A DNA stretch of 64,000 nt from Pseudomonas bharatica CSV86 (GCF_000319305.2 NZ_AMWJ02000007.1:1-64000); one strand, 5' to 3'; positions 36,833 to 46,784 are shown, counted from the first letter of the stretch. The notes: generated from the letters alone by a model not told the origin. A program made the numbers and translations.

Positions 36833-37255
36833 CTATTGAGCCGTGCTGGTACACCCCTTCGGCGCGAGATCTTCGCTGGCGTCGGTGCTGCAGGCCCAGC
36901 CGCTGGCGGAGCGGGTCAGGGTGAGGACCTTGCCTTGCACCGGGGCCGGGGCGTCGAGCAGGGCGCAGGTGATGCTGCCGGTGCCGGCGGAGGCGGTTCC
37001 CGCGGCGGTGATGGTGCAGTGGGCGGTGCGCTCCTGGCCGCCGAGCTGGGTCGGGCCGGTGATGTCCTGGGCCTGGCTGAGGCGCACTTCGAAGGCGGTC
37101 TTCAGGGCGCTGATCTCGGCAAGGCCGGCCGTGGCCTTGGTTCGCGCCTGGTGGTCGGTGTAGAACGGCAAGGCAATGGTCATCAGCAGGCCAATGATGG
37201 CGATCACGATCATCAGCTCGATCAATGTAATACCGCGTTGCATCCTCATGGGCAT
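36833..37255 (-). CDS. pilA: Type IV pilin, major subunit PilA
   Basis: The 140-residue prepilin has a short leader MPMRMQRG cleaved by PilD before [28 protein letters not shown], with the essential Glu at +5. The +1 residue is Ile instead of the usual Phe. The C-terminal half carries cysteines (HCTIT, TCALL, ACSTD, KGCTS) for the disulfide loop. It polymerises into the pilus fibre. Its place next to tRNA-Thr and divergent from pilC matches the genus; the promoter lies in the 200 bases before 37458. Confidence 0.9.
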   Translation of the reverse strand: MPMRMQRGITLIELMIVIAIIGLLMTIALPFYTDHQARTKATAGLAEISALKTAFEVRLSQAQDITGPTQLGGQERTAHCTITAAGTASAGTGSITCALLDAPAPVQGKVLTLTRSASGWACSTDASEDLAPKGCTSTAQ

Positions 37256-37457
37256 GCTTCCCCTCTCGAATTCCAGGTCATTTCGGCCGGGCAGGCCGGC
37301 AAGCGCGCCAGTAGGCCCGAACCGACATCTTTTGTCACCTCGCTGAACAGGGCCGCCCGGCGTGGCTCGTCTACTCTAGTGCGGGCCGGGTAACGCTGCC
37401 GGCTGGAGCTGTAACGGAAATTGTGTTTGGCCAATTGCGACAAGGACGTGGCATCAC

Positions 37458-38663
37458 ATGAAAACCAGAACCTATAGCTGGCAGGGCGTCGACCGTAACG
37501 GCGCCCGGGTCAGCGGCCGCAGTGACGGGCAGAGCCCGGCGCTGGTCAAGGCCATGTTGCGCAAACGCGGTATCCATACCACCCGCATCCGCCATTCGCG
37601 ACGCCTCGCGGCCCTGCGCTGGTCGCGGCAACTCGATGCCGCACAACTGACCCAGCTCAGCCGCCATCTCGCCACGCTGTTCCAGGCGGGAATTCCCTTG
37701 CTGCATGGCCTGGACATCATCGCCGACGGCAGCCGCCACCCACGCATGATCAAGCTGCTGGCCGAGCTGAAGCGCGACATCAGCGCGGGCAACAGCCTGG
37801 CCGAATCGCTGCGCAAGCATCCGCGCTATTTCGATGCCCTGTATTGCAACCTGGTGGCGGTGGGCGAAGCGTCGGGACGCCTGGATGTCCTGCTGGACCA
37901 GCTGGCGACCTACCAGGAAAAGCGCGCCGCCCTGCGCTCGCGCATGCGCAAGGCGATGCTCTATCCGCTGCTGGTGTTGATGGTCGGACTGGGCGTTGCC
38001 AGCCTGCTGCTGTTGCAGGTGGTGCCGCAATTCGAGGTGCTGTTCGCCGGGATGGGCTCGGAGCTTCCACCCTTTACCCGGATGGTCATCGGCCTCGCCG
38101 ACTGGCTGTCCGCCCACATCCTGGCCCTGAGCCTGGCGTTGGTGCTGGCAGCCGTCGGTGTGCGCCAGCTCTTTCGTCACCACCAGGCCTTTCACCTGCG
38201 GGTGCTGGGCCTGGCTCACCGCCTGCCGCTGGTGGGCAGGCTGTTGCAGCATGCGGCAATGGCGCGTTTCGCCCGCACCCTGCACACCTGCCTTGCCGCA
38301 GGCATACCGCTGACCGACGCGCTGGTACCCGTGGCGAAGGCCAGTGGCAATGCACTCTATGAACGGGCGATCCGCCGCCTGCGCCAGGACCTCGGCAATG
38401 GCCTGGCGCTCAGCACGGCGATGCGCGCCAGCCCGCTGTTTCCCCATCTTTGCGTGCAGATGTGCAGTATCGGCGAGACATCCGGCACCCTCGACGATAT
38501 GCTCGATCGCATCGCCAATCACCATGAGCAGTCCATCGATCAACTGATGGAAAACCTCACCAGCCTGCTCGAACCGGTGATCGTGCTGGTCCTCGGTCTT
38601 CTGATCGGCAGCCTGGTGATAGCCATGTACCTGCCGATCTTCCAGTTGGGTAGCGTGATCTGA
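37458..38663 (+). CDS. pilC: PilC, inner-membrane platform protein of type IV pili
   Basis: The 401-residue protein is a GspF-family member with two repeated cytoplasmic domains ([26 protein letters not shown] and [26 protein letters not shown]) and three membrane helices ([55 protein letters not shown]). [16 protein letters not shown] and [16 protein letters not shown] are the matching conserved motifs. It anchors the assembly ATPase. The gene lies directly after pilA, with no pilB between them. ATG at 37458 follows AAGGACG. Confidence 0.95.
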   Translation: MKTRTYSWQGVDRNGARVSGRSDGQSPALVKAMLRKRGIHTTRIRHSRRLAALRWSRQLDAAQLTQLSRHLATLFQAGIPLLHGLDIIADGSRHPRMIKLLAELKRDISAGNSLAESLRKHPRYFDALYCNLVAVGEASGRLDVLLDQLATYQEKRAALRSRMRKAMLYPLLVLMVGLGVASLLLLQVVPQFEVLFAGMGSELPPFTRMVIGLADWLSAHILALSLALVLAAVGVRQLFRHHQAFHLRVLGLAHRLPLVGRLLQHAAMARFARTLHTCLAAGIPLTDALVPVAKASGNALYERAIRRLRQDLGNGLALSTAMRASPLFPHLCVQMCSIGETSGTLDDMLDRIANHHEQSIDQLMENLTSLLEPVIVLVLGLLIGSLVIAMYLPIFQLGSVI

Positions 38664-38665
38664 CC

Positions 38666-39534
38666 ATGAGCCTGTGGGACCTGTTCGCCAGCCATCCGAC
38701 CATCTATCTCGGCAGCGCTGTTCTGCTGGGGTTGATCGTTGGCAGCTTCCTCAATGTGCTGGTATATCGCCTGCCCTTGATGATGGAGCGGCGCTGGCAG
38801 GACGAAGCCCGAGAAGTCCTGGGGTTGCCGGCGGCCCCGGCCAGGCAGCGCCTCGATCTGTTTCTCCCGCCTTCCCATTGTCCGCATTGCCAGCATCGGA
38901 TCCGCCCCTGGGAAAACCTTCCGCTTCTCGGCTATCTGTTGCTGCGCGGGCGCTGCTCTGCCTGCAACAGCCGCATCAGTTGCCGTTACCCGCTGGTGGA
39001 GCTGGCCAGTGCCGTGCTGACCCTGTTCGCTGCCTGGCACTTCGGGGTCAGCGCCCATGCGGCAGCGTTCATGCTGTTGAGCTGGGGCCTGCTGGCCCTG
39101 AGCCTGATCGATATCGAGCACCAGTTGCTGCACGACGTGCTGGTGCTGCCACTGCTGTGGCTGGGCTTGATCGTCAATGCGTTCGGTCTGTTCGTGCCGC
39201 TGGACCAGGCGCTATGGGGGCGGTTGCCGGGTACCTGGTCCTGTGGTCGGTGTATTGGCTGTTTCGCCTGGTCACCGGCAAGGACGGCTTGGGCTACGGG
39301 GACTTCAAGCTGCTGGCGGCCCTCGGGGCCTGGGGCGGCTGGCAGATCCTGCCTTTTACCCTGCTGTTGAGCTCGGTGACAGGGGCGCTGATCGGCCTGA
39401 TCCTGCTTCGCACCCGGGGCCAGCAGGCCGGCACGCCTATACCCTTCGGTCCCTATCTGGCGCTCGCGGGGTGGATCGCGCTGCTCTGGGGTGGTCAAAT
39501 ACCCGCTTCCTATCTGCATTTCGCTGGATCCTGA
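38666..39534 (+). pseudogene. pilD: PilD prepilin peptidase/N-methylase, frameshifted
   Basis: The N-terminal part has the zinc-type cysteine pairs CPHCQHRI and CSACNSRI and the first catalytic Asp region [12 protein letters not shown]. At the G run 39216-39220 the frame is lost; one added G gives [41 protein letters not shown], with the second catalytic Asp in GYGDFK, and a stop at 39534. The joined product is ~289 residues, the family norm. PilD cuts and methylates pilins and type II secretion pseudopilins. It starts two bases after pilC and its stop overlaps coaE. The defect is likely a sequencing error. Confidence 0.92.
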
Positions 39535-40157
39535 TGACAACGCCCGCTTTCACCCCCTGGATTCTCGGCCTCACCGGAGGCATCGGCAGCGGCAAGAGTG
39601 CGGCCGCGCAACGTTTCGTCGAGCTGGGCGTGCACCTGGTGGACGCCGACCAGGCCGCGCGCTGGGTGGTCGAGCCCGGACGCCCGGCCCTGGCCAGCAT
39701 CGTCGAACGCTTCGGTCCCGGCATGTTGCTGGAAGATGGCCAGCTCGACCGCGCCGCCCTGCGCCAGGTGATCTTCGCCGACCCGGAGCAGCGTCGCTGG
39801 GTCGAGGCCCTGCTGCATCCGCTGATCGGCCAGGAGATTTTCAGCTACCTGGCCAAGGCCGAGTCGCCATATGCGGTATTCGTTTCACCCTTGATGATCG
39901 AGTCGGGCCAATACAAGCGCACCGACCGCCTGCTGGTGATCGATGCGCCGCAAGACCTGCAGATCGAACGCACCCTGCTGCGCGACCAGACCAGCCCCGA
40001 GCAGGTCCAGGCCATCCTCAAGGCCCAGGCCAATCGCGAGGAACGCCTGCGCCACGCCGACGACATCCTGGTCAATGACCGCGATATCGCCTGGCTGCAC
40101 GCGGAGGTCGACCGACTGCACACTTTCTACCTGACTTTACGAGGAGGCCGTGAATGA
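39534..40157 (+). CDS. coaE: Dephospho-CoA kinase
   Basis: The 207-residue protein has the P-loop [16 protein letters not shown], the conserved [13 protein letters not shown] and the CoA-binding/lid region [12 protein letters not shown] and [18 protein letters not shown]. It phosphorylates dephospho-CoA in the last step of coenzyme A synthesis. The ATG at 39534 overlaps the pilD stop (TGATG), and the stop overlaps yacG (ATGA), so pilC-pilD-coaE-yacG form one operon, the usual order in the genus. Confidence 0.96.
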   Translation: MTTPAFTPWILGLTGGIGSGKSAAAQRFVELGVHLVDADQAARWVVEPGRPALASIVERFGPGMLLEDGQLDRAALRQVIFADPEQRRWVEALLHPLIGQEIFSYLAKAESPYAVFVSPLMIESGQYKRTDRLLVIDAPQDLQIERTLLRDQTSPEQVQAILKAQANREERLRHADDILVNDRDIAWLHAEVDRLHTFYLTLRGGRE

Positions 40158-40360
40158 GCCAGCCCATCACCGTTGATTGCCCGACCTGTGGCGCACCCGT
40201 CGAATGGAGCAGCGCCAGCACCTACCGGCCATTCTGCTCGGATCGCTGCAAGTTGATCGACCTGGGCGCCTGGGCTGCCGAAGAGCACAAGATTCCGGTG
40301 GCACCGGATGCCGAGGATGAGCTGTTTTCCGGCGAACTCATGCCGCGCGACCACCATTAA
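40154..40360 (+). CDS. yacG: DNA gyrase inhibitor YacG, zinc protein
   Basis: The 68-residue product has the zinc site [10 protein letters not shown] and [22 protein letters not shown], as in YacG, which binds the GyrB C-terminal domain and blocks DNA binding by gyrase. GAGGAGG precedes the ATG inside the coaE end. The stop overlaps the stop of the convergent permease gene by four bases. Confidence 0.93.
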   Translation: MSQPITVDCPTCGAPVEWSSASTYRPFCSDRCKLIDLGAWAAEEHKIPVAPDAEDELFSGELMPRDHH

Positions 40361-41040
40361 GGTTCGTCGTCCTTCCACGGGGCCTGCAGATAGCGGGTCC
40401 TGTTGAAGGTCTCCAGCCATTCCGGGCGGAACACCACCAGCGCACTGATCACCATGCCGTTGATAAAGGCTTCGGGGAACATGATCAGCCACAGGTAGCC
40501 GATAAAGTCCTCCAGCCATACCGGCATCGCGAAACGCCCGTCCAGCCACAGCACACCCAGACTCGCCAGCAGGCACAGCAGTGCCGACAACGCCGCGGCG
40601 AAGAATCCCGAACAGAAGATATACACGAACAGGTTGCGCGGCTGCGCCCGCTCGACAAGGATCGCGCAGCATTCGGTGACCAGTACCGGAACCCCGATCA
40701 GCAGCACACCGTTGACGCCCATGGCGGCAAGGTCCTGGCGGCCCAGGGCGATAAGCCCAAGTTGGGCGAGGAAAGCGCCGAGCACCGCCAGTGGCCAGTC
40801 CAGCAGAAGGGTGACGGCGGTCATGCCGATAAAGTGGTAGGACACACCAGTATCGAAATCGCGGCGTACCAGCCACAGGGCGAACAGCGCGAACACCGTG
40901 CCGAACAGCAGATGCTGGCGCCGGCTGTCGGTGAACAGCTCGACCCAGCGCGTGCGCGCCACCGCCCACAGGAGCAAGGGCACGAAGGCCAGCCAGCCCA
41001 GGGTCAGGCTCAGGTCCGATAGCAGATGCGCAGAGATCAC
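40357..41040 (-). CDS. Energy-coupling factor ABC transporter permease, CbiM-like
   Basis: The 227-residue protein has about six membrane helices ([115 protein letters not shown]). [11 protein letters not shown] resembles the C-terminal part of CbiM-like cobalt/nickel substrate-binding components. The gene stands alone, without ATPase or CbiN partners nearby, as in other Pseudomonas. The substrate is not known. Confidence 0.82.
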   Translation of the reverse strand: MISAHLLSDLSLTLGWLAFVPLLLWAVARTRWVELFTDSRRQHLLFGTVFALFALWLVRRDFDTGVSYHFIGMTAVTLLLDWPLAVLGAFLAQLGLIALGRQDLAAMGVNGVLLIGVPVLVTECCAILVERAQPRNLFVYIFCSGFFAAALSALLCLLASLGVLWLDGRFAMPVWLEDFIGYLWLIMFPEAFINGMVISALVVFRPEWLETFNRTRYLQAPWKDDEP

Positions 41041-41180
41041 GGCAGGCAGCCCTTGTTCACGGGGAATCCTCGAAGTCTACACCCGCCCCGCCCTCCTGCC
41101 CTGCGCTGGGGCAGGCAAACCCGACCAGAATCAGCCACTTGCTCCGCGCAAGCGGGCAATTGGGCGCTAAGCTTGTTGCC

Positions 41181-41810
41181 ATGGACGACTCAGACTACCT
41201 GCGCCTGCTCACCCTCCAGGCCGAACAAGCCAATGCGTTCCTGTCCAATGCCCGCAAATGGGAACGCGAGCGTTGGGTCTGCCAGCGCCTGCTGCAAGGC
41301 TTGAACATTCCCTACCGTAGCGAGGACTTCACCCCCGCCGGGCAAGAGCCGCCGGATGTTTTGTTCCGCGATGCCGCGTTCGAGGTGTTTTTCGTCCTGG
41401 ATGAGGGGCGTCGCTTGAACGACGAATGGCGCGAGGAGTTGCAGCGGCGGCGCAGTGCGTTTTCCCTGGCGCAATTGGTGCGCCGCGAAGCCCGGCCACG
41501 ACGGATCGGCGCACCGGAGCTGTTGCAGCGCCTGGCGCCGACCTTGCGCAAGAAGGCGCACAACTACCGCGAGCGCGGGCTGGACCTGGGCGAGCTGGAT
41601 ATCATCGCCTTCACCGCCCTGAAGCGGGAAACACTGGACCTGAACAGCCACTTTCCGGCGCCGACCGAGTATTTGCGCCAGGGGTGGCGGTCGTTGTCGC
41701 TGGTCGGGCCGACCTTTGCCCGGGTGATCTTCGCCCATCCGGATGCGCCGGATTTCCTGCGCAGCAATCTGGGGCGCAGCATTGTTTTCGATGTGGGTAT
41801 CAGCCTTTAG
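41181..41810 (+). CDS. DUF1780 domain-containing protein
   Basis: The 209-residue protein (MDDSDYLRLLTLQAEQANAFLSNARKWERERWVCQRLLQGLNIPYRSEDFTP...DVLFRDAAFEVFFVLDEGRRLN) matches the DUF1780 family kept at this spot in Pseudomonas. The EDF...PDVLFRDAAFEV pattern recalls nuclease-like folds, but no activity is known. The ATG at 41181 is the family start. Confidence 0.85.
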   Translation: MDDSDYLRLLTLQAEQANAFLSNARKWERERWVCQRLLQGLNIPYRSEDFTPAGQEPPDVLFRDAAFEVFFVLDEGRRLNDEWREELQRRRSAFSLAQLVRREARPRRIGAPELLQRLAPTLRKKAHNYRERGLDLGELDIIAFTALKRETLDLNSHFPAPTEYLRQGWRSLSLVGPTFARVIFAHPDAPDFLRSNLGRSIVFDVGISL

Positions 41811-41814
41811 GCCC

Positions 41815-41905
41815 CCATCGCTGCGGTGCGGCGGTCCGACAAGCCCACAGTATCCGCGGCGCCGCTAATCCCTGTGGGAGCTGGCTTGCCAGCGATGAGG
41901 CCCTG
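41815..41905. repeat. Pseudomonas REP element pair
   Basis: CATCGCTGCGGTGCGGCGGTCCGACAAGCC-type sequence and, in the other orientation, CCTGTGGGAGCTGGCTTGCC followed by AGCGATGAGG are spaced by about 30 bases. This is a REP doublet of the P. fluorescens-group type, capable of forming hairpins. Confidence 0.8.
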
Positions 41906-42083
41906 AAGATCACCGCAAATCCAGCCTCCTGCAAAAGCAGGATTGGCAGAAACCCGACAGCGGTGATACAAAACGCATCATTCCGCTCCCGAGCAGTTGC
42001 CGGCAGGTACGCCAGTGGCAAACGGCTACAGTGAACACTGTAGCTTTCCCACAGTCACAAGCGTCTACCTTGCCGAGGCCACC

Positions 42084-42256
42084 ATGACCAGCCGCCTGAC
42101 CCCTGAAGACCAGCGACGTGTCGATCAATACCTGCAAGCCCCCATCATCAAGTCGAGCGCAAGCCTTTCCGGCCCTGGCTGCTCCTTGTCCTGGTGGTGG
42201 GCGTGACCGTGGGTCTGGGCCTGTTGAGTCGCCTCCTGAGTTTGTTGGTGCTATGA
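42084..42256 (+). pseudogene. DUF3094 small membrane protein, frameshifted
   Basis: The frame opens MTSRLTPEDQRRVDQYLQAP; after a C run at 42138-42142 the correct frame is HHQVERKPFRPWLLLVLVVGVTVGLGLLSRLLSLLVL and stops at 42256. With one C restored it is a 57-residue protein with one C-terminal membrane helix, as in DUF3094, which is found before ndh in Pseudomonas. Function unknown. The break is the same single-base type seen elsewhere. Confidence 0.82.
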
Positions 42257-42346
42257 GCTGCCTTGCGCTCGCCCGCTCCGTCCGCCCTGCGCGGACGGTC
42301 ACTCAGGCCACGAATCCGAATTCCGTAAACCTTATGAGATATCTCC

Positions 42347-43641
42347 ATGACTCACCGTATCGTGATTGTCGGCGGCGGCGCCGGCGGCCTGGAACTGGCG
42401 ACCCGCCTGGGCAAGACCCTGGGTAAAAAGGCAGCGCCGAGATCACCCTGGTCGACGCCAACCTGACCCACATCTGGAAGCCCCTTCTGCACGAAGTGGC
42501 CGCCGGCTCGCTGAACTCCTCGGAAGACGAACTGAACTACGTGGCCCAGGCCAAGTGGAATCACTTCCAGTTCCAGCTCGGGCGCATGAGCGGTCTTGAT
42601 CGCGCCAGCCAGCAGATCCAGCTCGCCGCCACCCTCGACGAAGAGGGTCGCGAGTTGCTGCCTGCACGTACCCTGGGCTACGACACCCTGGTGATCGCCG
42701 TTGGCAGCAATACCAACGACTTCGGCACCCTGGGCGCGGCGCAGCATTGCCTGTTCCTCGATACCCGCAAGCAGGCCGAGCGGTTCCACCAGCAGTTGCT
42801 CAACCATTACCTGCGCGCCCATGCCGGTGACCAGGCCAAGGAAAAGATCAGCGTCGCCATCGTCGGCGCCGGTGCCACCGGTGTCGAACTGGCCGCCGAA
42901 CTGCACCACGCTGCCCATGAACTGGCGGCCTACGGTCTGGACCGGATCAAGCCGGAAGACATGCACATCACCCTCATCGAGGCCGGCCCGCGGGTACTGC
43001 CTGCGCTGCCGGAACGCATCAGCGTGCCAGTGCACCAGACCCTGGAAAAACTCGGCGTGAAGGTGATGACCAACGCCGCCGTCAGCGAAGTCAATGCCGA
43101 CAGCCTGAAGACCGCCAACGGCGACGTGATCGAAGCCGGCCTGAAAGTCTGGGCGGCGGGGATTCGCGCTCCTGCCTTCCTCAAGGATATCGACGGGCTG
43201 GAAACCAACCGGATCAACCAGCTGGTGGTGCGCCCCACCCTGCAAACCACCCTGGACGACAATATCTTCGCCTTCGGCGACTGCGCGGCCTGCCCGCAGC
43301 CCGGCAGCGACCGCAATGTGCCGCCACGGGCGCAGGCAGCGCATCAGCAGGCCTCGCTGCTGGCGAAAAGCCTGAAGGCTCGCCTGGAAGGCAAACCGCT
43401 GGCGACCTACGCCTACCGTGACTACGGCTCGCTGGTATCGCTGTCGCGGTTCTCGGCAGTGGGCAACCTGATGGGTAACCTGACCGGCAGCGTCATGCTC
43501 GAAGGCTGGCTGGCGCGGATGTTCTACGTATCGCTGTATCGCATGCACCAGATGGCGCTGTACGGCACGTTCCGCACCTTGATGCTGATGCTCGGCAGCC
43601 GGATCGGGCGGGGGACCGAGCCGCGGTTGAAGCTGCACTGA
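42347..43641 (+). pseudogene. ndh: Type II NADH dehydrogenase, frameshifted near the 5' end
   Basis: The ATG at 42347 opens MTHRIVIVGGGAGGLELATRLG (FAD-binding GxGxxG). Near 42430 one G is missing after an A run, and the correct frame continues AEITLVDANLTHIWKPLLHEVAAGSL. Later parts are whole: AIVGAGATGVELAAEL (NADH-binding fold), NIFAFGDCAACPQPG (second FAD motif) and a C-terminal amphipathic membrane anchor. The joined length is 431 residues, normal for Ndh. It oxidises NADH and reduces ubiquinone without pumping protons. The gene is surely functional in the cell. Confidence 0.93.
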
Positions 43642-43677
43642 TGGCGGTGAGTCATTCAGCCTTTGAGTGACTGACAG

Positions 43678-43727
43678 GGCCTCATCGCTGCGGTGCGGCG
43701 TCCCGACAAGCCAGCTCCCACAGGTTG
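43678..43727. repeat. Single REP element
   Basis: GCCTCATCGCTGCGGTGCGG followed by CGTCCCGACAAGCCAGCTCC and CACAGG matches one half of the REP doublet at 41815-41905. Confidence 0.7.
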
Positions 43728-43772
43728 CGCGTGCGCCACGGACTTTGTGCGATGAGGCCGGAAAGGACAAAG

Positions 43773-43804
43773 AAAAACCGGGCCCATCAGGGCCCGGTTT
43801 TTTT
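43773..43804. terminator. Bidirectional terminator between ndh and multicopper oxidase
   Basis: AACCGGGCCC and GGGCCCGGTT form a ten-base-pair hairpin with a four-base loop, A-rich on the left and T-rich on the right, so it can end both convergent transcripts. Its right end overlaps the oxidase stop codon. Confidence 0.88.
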
Positions 43805-45884
43805 AATGCCCGCTGTGGGCATCGCCGGATTTGCCATCCAGAGAAATCCGTACGTTCTGCATCATGCCCTGGTCCTCGTGGTCGAGGATGTGGCAGTGCA
43901 GGACGAACTCGCCGATGTAGCGCTCGTAGCGGGTGTTGACGTAGACGGTGTAGTAGTCGAGCTTGTTCGGATCAGCCTTGTTCTTTACCCCGGGCTTGAC
44001 GAACAGGGTGTCTTTCCAGACGCCCTTGAGGCCCGCGTACTGCGTATCGCCATCCACGTCCACGGCGCCCGGCTCGCTGAGGTCGGTCTTGCCGTCCGGG
44101 CCGATGATCTTCTCGATCTGGAACGGGTTCACGTGGATATGGAACGGATGCCCGGCCAACGCCGACTGCAACTGCCATTGCTGGGCGTTGCCCAGCTTCA
44201 GCTCACGGTCAACCACACCCGGCTGGTAGGCCTTGGCGGTTTCCGCTGTTTCGCCGATGGCGAATTGGGTCACCTTTTCCTTGTTCTGGAAGATGTTGAA
44301 CACCAGTTTCTGCACTTCAGGCTGCAACTCGCTTTGCTCGACGGTACGATGCGGCACGAAGCTGTTGAGCTGAAGGCCGTCCTTCAGGTCCGCGACCACC
44401 TTGCTGCGCACCGGGCCTTCAGGCATGTTCTTCTGCGCCGCCGCGATCAAGGTGTTCTTGATGTGCTCCTTGCCATCACTGACCGCCTTGCCTTCGACCT
44501 TTACATAACCCAGCAATTGAGGCGTGTTGTTTTCCTGGGAGACGCTGCCCGCCTGTGGCGAAGATTCGTCGATCAGGCAGTATCCGCCGTCGCTCGGGAA
44601 GGACACCAGCAGGTCGTGGCGATAGCCTGGCTGCAGCGTCACGGTCTCCTTGCCCTGGGCCTTGGCGTAGGTCAGGCCATCGGCGGCAATCACCTCGTAC
44701 GGCACGGTCTCGCCGGTGCAGCTCTGGTCGATGAAGGCCTTGGCAGCGTCGATGGCGTCGCTCTGCGGCGTCTCGAGCGTGCTCAACTGCTTGTTATCCT
44801 TCAGCTTGACGATTTTCAGGGTGATGGTGTCGCGGATGCCGGCATGCACCAGGCGCCAGCGCTGGACTTCACCGGTCCGCGCCGTGAATACCGGTTGCAC
44901 CAGGCCGTTGATGCTGGTGTAGCGGCCGGAGCGCTGCCACTCTTTCGGGCTGAACTGGTCATAGGACTTGACCACGCCGATCTCGCCCTCCTTGCAACTC
45001 CAGTCGACCACTTCGATTTCCTGGCCCTTTTCCACGATCTTTTTCTTCTTGACCGGGCCCTCGCCCTTGTCACCGACGCAGGCATAGGGAATCTGCTGCA
45101 TCACCAGCAGCCGCTCAGGGAATTCCTGCCCCTTGATCGGCTTGAGCAGTGTGTCGATGTCACCGTTACGTACGATGGCGCCGCTCTTGTCGGCCTTTGG
45201 CAAGCGATCGCCACGAATCACCAGGGCGCCAGCCATGCCGCTGCCCACCTGCAAAGCCGTGGAGCCGTGCAGATGCGGGTGATACCAGAAGGTACCGGCC
45301 GGATGGTCTGACGGGATGTTGTATTCGTATTGGAATTTTTGCTCGGGATTGATCTTGAGCAGCACGTTATCGCTATTGCCCGCCGGACTGACCCACAGGC
45401 CATGGGAGTGCAGGTTGGTGCCGTTGAAACAGTGAGGATTGTTCATTTTCGCCGGATCGGTGGCCGTGCAGGTCTCATCCGGTGGAAGACGGTTATCCAG
45501 GTTGATACGCACCGTGTCACCCGGTGTGACGTCGATCGTCGGCGCGACGAACGGCACCTGCGGGTCGACATCGGTACCGGTGTAGCTGCGCAGGTACACC
45601 GGCACGTAGGTTCTGGTACCCGGGTTATAGATGGTGTTGTGGGTGTACTGGATCACCAGGTCCAGCAATCGCTCGCGACCGGCGTGGGGTTGCGGAGCGG
45701 CATTGACCGGCTGCTCCGCGCTCATCAGCAGCGTGCCACGGGCCGCCTCCAGGGTCGGCGCGGCCTGTTCGAGGGAGGGAGGGTTATTGAAAGCACGTTC
45801 CTGCGCAGCCTGGGCCGTCGCTGCGGCGCACATCAACGCCAATGCGCTCAGGGCGAGGTGCCTGTGTCGGTGAAGTCCTGTCAT
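43803..45884 (-). CDS. Secreted multicopper oxidase
   Basis: The 693-residue protein has an N-terminal signal (HLALSALALMCAAATAQAAQ) and the four copper-binding motifs: GTNLHSHGLW, FWYHPHLHG, HPFHIHVNPF and LHCHILDHEDQGMM. The second and fourth carry the type 1 and trinuclear ligands. A Lys-rich loop with KKKKIVEKGQEIEV lies between the first two cupredoxin domains, and the C-terminus ends GDAHSGH. Family members oxidise phenols or metal ions (Cu(I), Mn(II)) in the periplasm. The ATG at 45884 has GCAGGAGC eight bases upstream, while the frame open to 45968 does not give a signal-peptide start. Confidence 0.92.
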   Translation of the reverse strand: MTGLHRHRHLALSALALMCAAATAQAAQERAFNNPPSLEQAAPTLEAARGTLLMSAEQPVNAAPQPHAGRERLLDLVIQYTHNTIYNPGTRTYVPVYLRSYTGTDVDPQVPFVAPTIDVTPGDTVRINLDNRLPPDETCTATDPAKMNNPHCFNGTNLHSHGLWVSPAGNSDNVLLKINPEQKFQYEYNIPSDHPAGTFWYHPHLHGSTALQVGSGMAGALVIRGDRLPKADKSGAIVRNGDIDTLLKPIKGQEFPERLLVMQQIPYACVGDKGEGPVKKKKIVEKGQEIEVVDWSCKEGEIGVVKSYDQFSPKEWQRSGRYTSINGLVQPVFTARTGEVQRWRLVHAGIRDTITLKIVKLKDNKQLSTLETPQSDAIDAAKAFIDQSCTGETVPYEVIAADGLTYAKAQGKETVTLQPGYRHDLLVSFPSDGGYCLIDESSPQAGSVSQENNTPQLLGYVKVEGKAVSDGKEHIKNTLIAAAQKNMPEGPVRSKVVADLKDGLQLNSFVPHRTVEQSELQPEVQKLVFNIFQNKEKVTQFAIGETAETAKAYQPGVVDRELKLGNAQQWQLQSALAGHPFHIHVNPFQIEKIIGPDGKTDLSEPGAVDVDGDTQYAGLKGVWKDTLFVKPGVKNKADPNKLDYYTVYVNTRYERYIGEFVLHCHILDHEDQGMMQNVRISLDGKSGDAHSGH

Positions 45885-46081
45885 GCCAATGCTCCTGCAT
45901 AGTCGAAATAAGGCGAACCTGGCAGGCTCCCCGCCTGCCAGGATTGGCCATGGCGCAGGGAAAGGCACGGAAAGGAGTCCGTGAAAGAAATGGCTAAGTG
46001 CTATCCCTGCGCAGCCAACCCTAGTGAAGGTCGGTGCAGAAGCGCAACAGGAAGGGGCAGGAAAAGGTCATTGCAAAAACG

Positions 46082-46112
46082 AAAAAGGGCACCCTTGCGA
46101 GGTGCCCTTTTT
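46082..46112 (-). terminator. Terminator of the tRNA cluster
   Basis: AAAAAGGGCACC and GGTGCCCTTTTT pair perfectly around a seven-base loop; on the minus strand a T run follows, just after the last tRNA gene. Confidence 0.85.
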
Positions 46113-46119
46113 CTGAAGA

Positions 46120-46196
46120 TGGTCGGGGTAAGGGGATTCGAACTCCTGACATCCTGCTCCCAAAGCAGGCGCGCTACCGGACTGCGCTATACCCCG
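46120..46196 (-). tRNA. tRNA-Pro(TGG), second copy
   Basis: The minus strand gives a 77-base cloverleaf with acceptor CGGGGTA, anticodon arm CCTGC-TTTGGGA-GCAGG (anticodon TGG), T arm and CCA. It is identical to the tRNA-Pro at 46376-46452. Confidence 0.95.
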
Positions 46197-46199
46197 GTA

Positions 46200-46230
46200 A
46201 AAAAAAGGCACCGATGAAGGCGCCTTTTTT
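46200..46230 (-). terminator. Internal hairpin between tRNA-Lys and second tRNA-Pro
   Basis: AAAGGCACC and GGCGCCTTT pair with one mismatch and are flanked by A and T runs. It looks like the original cluster terminator, now followed by the extra tRNA-Pro. Confidence 0.55.
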
Positions 46231-46294
46231 ACGACTGGGCGCTAATGGCGTTCCAGTCTTTTAAGATTCGAACCCAGCGAACCGGATTCGAAAA

Positions 46295-46370
46295 TGGTGG
46301 GTCGTGTAGGATTCGAACCTACGACCAATTGGTTAAAAGCCAACTGCTCTACCAACTGAGCTAACGACCC
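46295..46370 (-). tRNA. tRNA-Lys(TTT)
   Basis: A 76-base cloverleaf with acceptor GGGTCGT, anticodon loop CTTTTAA (anticodon TTT), T arm GTAGG-TTCGAAT-CCTAC and encoded CCA. Confidence 0.95.
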
Positions 46371-46375
46371 AAAAA

Positions 46376-46452
46376 TGGTCGGGGTAAGGGGATTCGAACT
46401 CCTGACATCCTGCTCCCAAAGCAGGCGCGCTACCGGACTGCGCTATACCCCG
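46376..46452 (-). tRNA. tRNA-Pro(TGG), first copy
   Basis: The 77-base sequence is identical to 46120-46196, with anticodon TGG and CCA. It lies five bases before tRNA-Lys and ten after tRNA-Asn, the standard Asn-Pro-Lys order of the genus. Confidence 0.95.
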
Positions 46453-46462
46453 GCTTGAAATT

Positions 46463-46538
46463 TGGCTCCGCGACCTGGACTCGAACCAGGGACCCAATGA
46501 TTAACAGTCATTTGCTCTACCGACTGAGCTATCGCGGA
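46463..46538 (-). tRNA. tRNA-Asn(GTT)
   Basis: A 76-base cloverleaf with acceptor TCCGCGA, anticodon arm AATGA-CTGTTAA-TCATT (anticodon GTT), T arm CCTGG-TTCGAGT-CCAGG and CCA. It is the first gene of the cluster. Confidence 0.95.
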
Positions 46539-46636
46539 ACATCAATTTCATCTACTGCAATTTCGAACGCTGTATCACTACCGCTTCGAACCCATCGACC
46601 TTGTGCATCGCTGCGTTCATGTCTCTGAGGCGCGTC

Positions 46637-46664
46637 ATTCTACAACCTTCAAAACCTTTGTCAA
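46637..46664 (-). promoter_or_regulatory. Sigma-70 promoter of the tRNA cluster
   Basis: On the minus strand TTGACA, 16 bases, TAGAAT, followed by GACGCGCC. The GC-rich discriminator is typical of stringently controlled stable-RNA promoters. Confidence 0.8.
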
Positions 46665-46784
46665 CCCCCAATTTGCATTCAACTTACTGATTTGCAACTT
46701 GTTTTCAGATTTCCAAAACTGCCTGGAAACCGGGATGACTTACAGCGGGGCGCACTTTACAAGCACTCGAAAGAAAATGCAAAG

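Noticed and set aside
37371-38543. A 390-residue frame opposite pilC.
   Set aside because: pilC has full-length family motifs; the antisense frame is Gln/His-rich with no structure signal.
42352-43770. A 472-residue frame on the minus strand.
   Set aside because: It is antisense to ndh and has no family likeness.
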